Positions 60,859-64,000 of a DNA stretch of 64,000 nt are shown in pieces (the first letter of the stretch is position 1; each line of letters starts with the position of its first letter). This stretch comes from Blastococcus sp. CT_GayMR16 (GTDB lineage: Bacteria; Actinomycetota; Actinomycetes; Mycobacteriales; Geodermatophilaceae): the NCBI RefSeq assembly GCF_004570875.1, contig NZ_SPQK01000005.1:173049-237048 (forward strand), written 5' to 3'. The notes beneath the pieces are model-generated. The model had not been told where the DNA came from. It saw nothing but the letters and a program-made list of their open reading frames with translations, and searched no databases. Made by a program: the position numbers and the translations under genes.

Positions 60859-62268
60859 ATGAGTGACGTACCTCCGTTCGGCTTCGGGCCGCCCGACCGC
60901 GATCCCGAGCGCCGGGAGCCCGGCAAGGAGGGCGACCCCGCGGGCGACCCGTTCGGTCTCGGCGCCCTCTTCGGCGGCCTCGCCGGCGGCGGTTCCCCGG
61001 AGGACCTGCTCGGCAAGATGCCGTTGTTCGCCGAGCTGCAGAAGCTGATGAGCTGGTCCGGCGGTCCGGTGAACTGGGACCTCGCCCGCCAGGGCGCGAT
61101 CAGCCAGCTCGCGGTCGGCCACCAGCCGACGTCGCAGGCCGAGCAGACCGCCGTCGCCGAGGCCCTGCGCCTGGCCGACCTCTGGCTCGACCAGGTCACC
61201 GAGCTCCCCTCTGGCATCGAGCGGACGGCCGCCTGGTCGCGGGTGGACTGGGTCGAGAAGACTCTGCCGGCCTGGACCGAGCTGATCGACCCGCTGGCCG
61301 AGAAGGTCGTGGCCGCCATGACCAGTGCGTTGCCGCAGGAAGCTGCCATGTCCTTCGGCCCGATCGCCGGGATCATGGGCCGCATGGGCGGCCTGATGTT
61401 CGGCGCCCAGGTGGGGCAGGCCCTCGGCAAGCTGGCCGACGAGGTCGTCACCAGCACCGACGTCGGGCTGCCGCTCGCCCCGGCGGGCACCGGCGTCCTG
61501 GTGCCGCAGAACGTCGCCGACTTCGCGGCGGGGCTGGACCGCCCCGCCGACGAGGTCCGGCTGTTCCTCGCCCTGCGCGAGGCCGCCTCGCAGCGGCTGT
61601 TCGCCCACGTCCCGTGGTTGCGCCAGCAGCTCCAGGACGCGGTGCACGCCTACGCGCGCGGCATCACCATCGACCGCGAGGCGATCGAGCGCGGGATCAC
61701 CGAGGCCATGTCCGGCATGGAGGGCGGCCTGGACCCGAGCAACCCGGAGAGCATCCAGCAGCTGCTCGGCAGCGGCGTCCTGGAGCCCGAGGAGACCCCG
61801 GAGCAGCAGATGGCGCTGCGCCGCCTGGAGACGCTGCTCGCACTGGTGGAGGGCTGGGTCGACACGGTCGTGGCCGAATCGGCGAAGGACCGGCTGCCGG
61901 GCCATTCCGCGCTCGCCGAGACCATGCGCCGTCGCCGGGCCACGGGCGGGCCCGCGGAGCAGACGTTCGCGACGCTGGTCGGCCTCGAGCTGCGCCCCCG
62001 CCGGTTGCGCGACGCCGCGACGGTGTGGGGGGCCATGGGCCAGCGCTACGGCAGCGCCGAGCGCGACCGGCTGTGGTCGCACCCGGACCTGTTGCCGACG
62101 TCGGACGACCTCGACGAGCCGTTGGACTTCGTCGCCCGCCAGGACCTCGACGACGAACTGGCCTCGCTCACGGCGAGCGACGCGGAGCAGCCGTCCGCAC
62201 CGGACACCGGGGACGACGACACGCCGCCCGAGGAGAACCCGGACGACGGCGCGGAGAAGCGGGGCTAA
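60859..62268 (+). CDS. DUF2342 (zincin-2-like) family protein
   Basis: A 469-residue protein of the family annotated as zinc-dependent metalloprotease or F420-associated hydrolase, at the position of Rv3195. The Gly-rich N-terminus, MGGLMFGAQVGQALGKLADE and FLALREAASQRLFAHVPWLR are family landmarks, as is ESAKDRLPGHSALAETMRRRR. There is no HExxH motif, and where relatives have a His the sequence reads EAASQRLF. Enzymatic activity is therefore doubtful. A disordered acidic tail ends the protein. Confidence 0.9.
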   Translation: MSDVPPFGFGPPDRDPERREPGKEGDPAGDPFGLGALFGGLAGGGSPEDLLGKMPLFAELQKLMSWSGGPVNWDLARQGAISQLAVGHQPTSQAEQTAVAEALRLADLWLDQVTELPSGIERTAAWSRVDWVEKTLPAWTELIDPLAEKVVAAMTSALPQEAAMSFGPIAGIMGRMGGLMFGAQVGQALGKLADEVVTSTDVGLPLAPAGTGVLVPQNVADFAAGLDRPADEVRLFLALREAASQRLFAHVPWLRQQLQDAVHAYARGITIDREAIERGITEAMSGMEGGLDPSNPESIQQLLGSGVLEPEETPEQQMALRRLETLLALVEGWVDTVVAESAKDRLPGHSALAETMRRRRATGGPAEQTFATLVGLELRPRRLRDAATVWGAMGQRYGSAERDRLWSHPDLLPTSDDLDEPLDFVARQDLDDELASLTASDAEQPSAPDTGDDDTPPEENPDDGAEKRG

Positions 62269-62326
62269 GGCCCCCTCCAGGGCACCGCCCCGAGCCCGCG
62301 AGGGGTGGGGAGGAGGGGGTCCTTCA
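62269..62326 (-). repeat. Dispersed intergenic repeat, copy E (inverted)
   Basis: The copy is on the minus strand between the convergent DUF2342 and YgjP-like genes. Arms GGACCCCCTCCTCC and GGAGGGGGCC pair; the core reads CCTCGCGGGCTCGGGG, a variant of the usual one. Confidence 0.8.
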
Positions 62327-62327
62327 A

Positions 62328-62912
62328 TCAGTCGACGGTGTCGGCGGCGGGTGCGTCGTCCGCGTGCTCTCCGGCATGGGTAGCCAGCTCCACGCCCTCG
62401 AGGAAGCCGCGGGCCCGCTCGGCGCGCGGATAACGACCGACGAGCGCCCAGAAGGCCTCGTCGTGCCCGGGCTCGAGGAGGTGCACGAGCTCGTGCACCA
62501 GGACGTAGTCGACGACGTAGTCGGGCATGGTCCGCAGGCGGCTGGACAACCGGATGCTGCGGTCGGCCGGTGTGCAGGAACCCCATCGGCGCTGCTGGTT
62601 GTCCACCCAGCGCACGCTGGCCGGCTCGGCCAGCCCGTCCAGATGTGCCGTCGACAGCGCCCGGGCCCGCGACATCAGCTCGTCGTCGCCACCGAGGGTC
62701 CGGCGGCGCCGCTCCTCCCGGGTCTGCAGTTTGGCGACCATCTGGGCCACCCACCGGCGCTCCTCGGCGGGACTGAACGCGGCGGGGATGAGCACGACGG
62801 TGCGGCCCAGCTCCCGGTAGGCGGTCACGGTCCGTCGGCGCCTGGCGCTGCGACGGACCTCGACGAGGGGACCGTCAGCGGACGCGGCGGCGTCAGGAGT
62901 CGGTCGGGGCAC
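62328..62912 (-). CDS. YgjP-like (WLM/M48-type) metallopeptidase domain protein
   Basis: A 194-residue protein from GTG 62912. HELVH at 140-144 and His150 (HLLEPGHDEAFW) form the zinc site. The upstream WGSCTPADRSIRLSSRL is the family hallmark. Such proteins are UPF0092/YgjP-type metallohydrolases, some linked to DNA-protein crosslink repair or restriction systems. No partner is obvious. Confidence 0.9.
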   Translation of the reverse strand: MPRPTPDAAASADGPLVEVRRSARRRRTVTAYRELGRTVVLIPAAFSPAEERRWVAQMVAKLQTREERRRRTLGGDDELMSRARALSTAHLDGLAEPASVRWVDNQQRRWGSCTPADRSIRLSSRLRTMPDYVVDYVLVHELVHLLEPGHDEAFWALVGRYPRAERARGFLEGVELATHAGEHADDAPAADTVD

Positions 62913-63312
62913 GCAGGCACCGTAAGCCACGGCGGCAGCCCTGCGCCTGCGCAGAGGCACCCATGTGGGTACAGGTCGCACGGACGGTGGACAAGAGGCG
63001 CTCCACCCGGTGACAAAGGGTTGCGCTGCGCAGCGATCCACAGGTCGCGTTCGCACGTCCGTGCAGGTCGGGGCCTGTGTCCGGCAGCCCCGCGGCTCCC
63101 CGTGCCCGCCGCCGTCCCCGCTCCGCACACAGGGACACGCCGAGCCGTCCCCACTCGCTCCACAGGTCTGTCCACAGGCTGTGGGCAATCCGGTGCCGCA
63201 CCGCGCTGATCACGGAGCCGCCCGTCGTCCCGGCGCTGGCGCGCACGGGTAGCGTCCCTGCGCAACGGCGACCGGCGCGCGTGCCGAGGCGCCCCGAGAA
63301 CGAGGAGATCCC
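62913..63312. other. 400-bp intergenic region with DnaA-box-like sequences
   Basis: No gene is convincing here. It contains three 8/9 matches to the actinobacterial DnaA box TTGTCCACA: minus 62994-62986 (TTGTCCACC), plus 63168-63176 (CTGTCCACA) and minus 63188-63180 (TTGCCCACA). The last two face each other 3 bp apart. Weaker CGATCCACA is at 63034. Confidence 0.45.
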
Positions 63313-63465
63313 GTGGCGGAGAGCTACAACGGCTACTGCGTGAAGTGCAAGGAGAAGCGCGACTTCGACGGCGAGGTCAAGGTCAGCGAGTCCGGCCGTC
63401 GCATGGCCCAGGGCACCTGCCCGGTCTGCGGCACCAAGATGAACCGGATCCTCGGCAAGGCCTGA
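63313..63465 (+). CDS. DUF5679 zinc-ribbon protein
   Basis: A 50-residue protein starting at GTG 63313 after GAGGAGATCCC. Cys9 and Cys12 (YCVKCKEKRDF) plus Cys36 and Cys39 (CPVCGTKM) form a zinc ribbon. It matches the DUF5679 family conserved in actinobacteria and often missed because of size. Function unknown; nucleic-acid or protein contact is likely. Confidence 0.9.
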   Translation: MAESYNGYCVKCKEKRDFDGEVKVSESGRRMAQGTCPVCGTKMNRILGKA

Positions 63466-63523
63466 AAAAGGACCCCGTCCTCCTCACCCCTCGCACGCTC
63501 GGGGCGAGCCTCGGGACGGGGCC
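63466..63523 (+). repeat. Dispersed intergenic repeat, copy F
   Basis: A 58-bp copy right after the DUF5679 stop, virtually identical to copy B at 11702 (over 50 bp the same). Confidence 0.85.
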
Positions 63524-63621
63524 GCTGGCGGCGGCGTCCCCTCGGGGGCGCCGCCGTTCGTCGTCCCGGGACCTGTGGACGACGCCAGCGCGGGGAACCG
63601 GCCCGCTGCGACGCTGCCCGC

Positions 63622-64000
63622 GTGACCGACGCCGCCCATCCCCTGCTCCCCGCTGCCGTCCCGGTGCTGCGTGCCGGCGAGACCGCCGTCCAGGTCGGCG
63701 GGGTGGACTCCGGCGCCGGGGTGCTCATCGGCCCGGACGGCACGGCCCTGGCCGCCCTCCTCCGGGGCCTGGACGGACGCCGGTCGCAGCGAGCGGTGCT
63801 GAGCGAGGCCGACCGGAGCGGGCTGGACCTTTCCACCGTCGCGCGGGTGCTCGACGGCCTGCGCGCCGCGGGGCTGCTCCTCGACCTCGACGCGGCCGAC
63901 CTCCTGGCGGCCGACGCCGGGCCCGCGGCACCGCGGAACGAGCCGTACAAGACCCACCTGGCCTACGTCCGGGAGCGGCGCAGCGACGCCGACGGTGACG
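63622..64000 (+). CDS. N-terminal part of a ThiF/TOMM-type protein, 3'-truncated
   Basis: Open from GTG 63622 to the end of the window (126 codons). The start LRAGETAVQVGGVDSGAGV, then ALAALLRGLDGRRSQRAV and VARVLDGLRAAGLL, fits the N-terminal winged-helix (leader-recognition-like) region of actinobacterial ThiF-family adenylyltransferases related to TOMM cyclodehydratases. The E1-like core would lie beyond the window. Neighbour order with DUF5679 and YgjP-like genes supports this. The name is provisional. Confidence 0.6.
   Translation, partial: MTDAAHPLLPAAVPVLRAGETAVQVGGVDSGAGVLIGPDGTALAALLRGLDGRRSQRAVLSEADRSGLDLSTVARVLDGLRAAGLLLDLDAADLLAADAGPAAPRNEPYKTHLAYVRERRSDADGD

Overview
This is a high-GC (roughly 70% or more by eye) actinobacterial chromosome segment. 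Frequent GTG starts, many genes whose start codon sits 6-9 bases after a TANNNT box, WhiB and SigR/RsrA regulators, a Kgd-type 2-oxoglutarate dehydrogenase, UPF0182 and DUF2342 proteins and a NiSOD all fit Actinobacteria. The gene mix suggests a Geodermatophilaceae-like soil organism (Blastococcus, Geodermatophilus or Modestobacter), but that family call is inference. The window opens inside kgd and closes inside a ThiF-like gene.

Layout. 1-9.6 kb: 3' part of kgd, a coupled DUF6104 gene and AAA ATPase, a YdjM-type membrane hydrolase, rtcB, and a coupled GPH-type transporter plus PLP-dependent decarboxylase. 9.6-16 kb: malic enzyme, the divergent NiSOD pair sodX/sodN, a GAF-PP2C phosphatase, then a tight psd-pssA-GNAT-HAD run for aminophospholipid synthesis. 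15.9-16.9 kb: a lower-GC orphan membrane gene that looks acquired. 17-31.5 kb: a core block in the order known from Mycobacterium tuberculosis Rv3219-Rv3228 (whiB1, pdtaS, TB7.3-like carrier, rsrA, sigR, SRAP, aroA, rsgA), with insertions including a degenerate biotin carboxylase, ribosomal protein bL37, ybaK and a spermidine-synthase-like membrane protein.

31.5-36.5 kb is a compact biuret-use cluster: GntR/FCD regulator, allophanate hydrolase (atzF), biuret amidohydrolase (biuH) and an NCS2-type permease. A perfect 14-bp palindrome overlaps the putative promoter of atzF. 36.6-44.3 kb holds two small minus-strand genes, hisN, an aldo/keto reductase-XdhC-FGGY kinase operon, and the transsulfuration pair cbs-metB. 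A complete IS481-family element follows metB; it inserted into a CTAG that formed the stop codons of both metB and the convergent monooxygenase gene. 45.5-53.3 kb: map with a divergent XRE regulator, VOC protein, nhaA overlapping a DsbA-like gene, GNAT, ferredoxin-P450 pair, and an acyltransferase-patatin pair.

53.3-64 kb: an SNF2 helicase beside two initiator tRNA genes (one with encoded CCA, one without), then a block matching M. tuberculosis Rv3193c-Rv3195 (UPF0182, YlbL-like PDZ/Lon protease, DUF2342), a YgjP-type metallopeptidase, a 50-residue zinc ribbon and the start of the ThiF-like gene. A dispersed imperfect-palindrome repeat (six copies of about 57-60 bp) lies in intergenic gaps across the window.

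The most notable signals are the IS481 insertion at a shared stop codon, the catalytically dead biotin carboxylase next to a one-domain biotinyl carrier, a candidate SigR autoregulatory promoter, a CRP-like site upstream of whiB1, the biuret cluster with its operator, and the dispersed repeat family.
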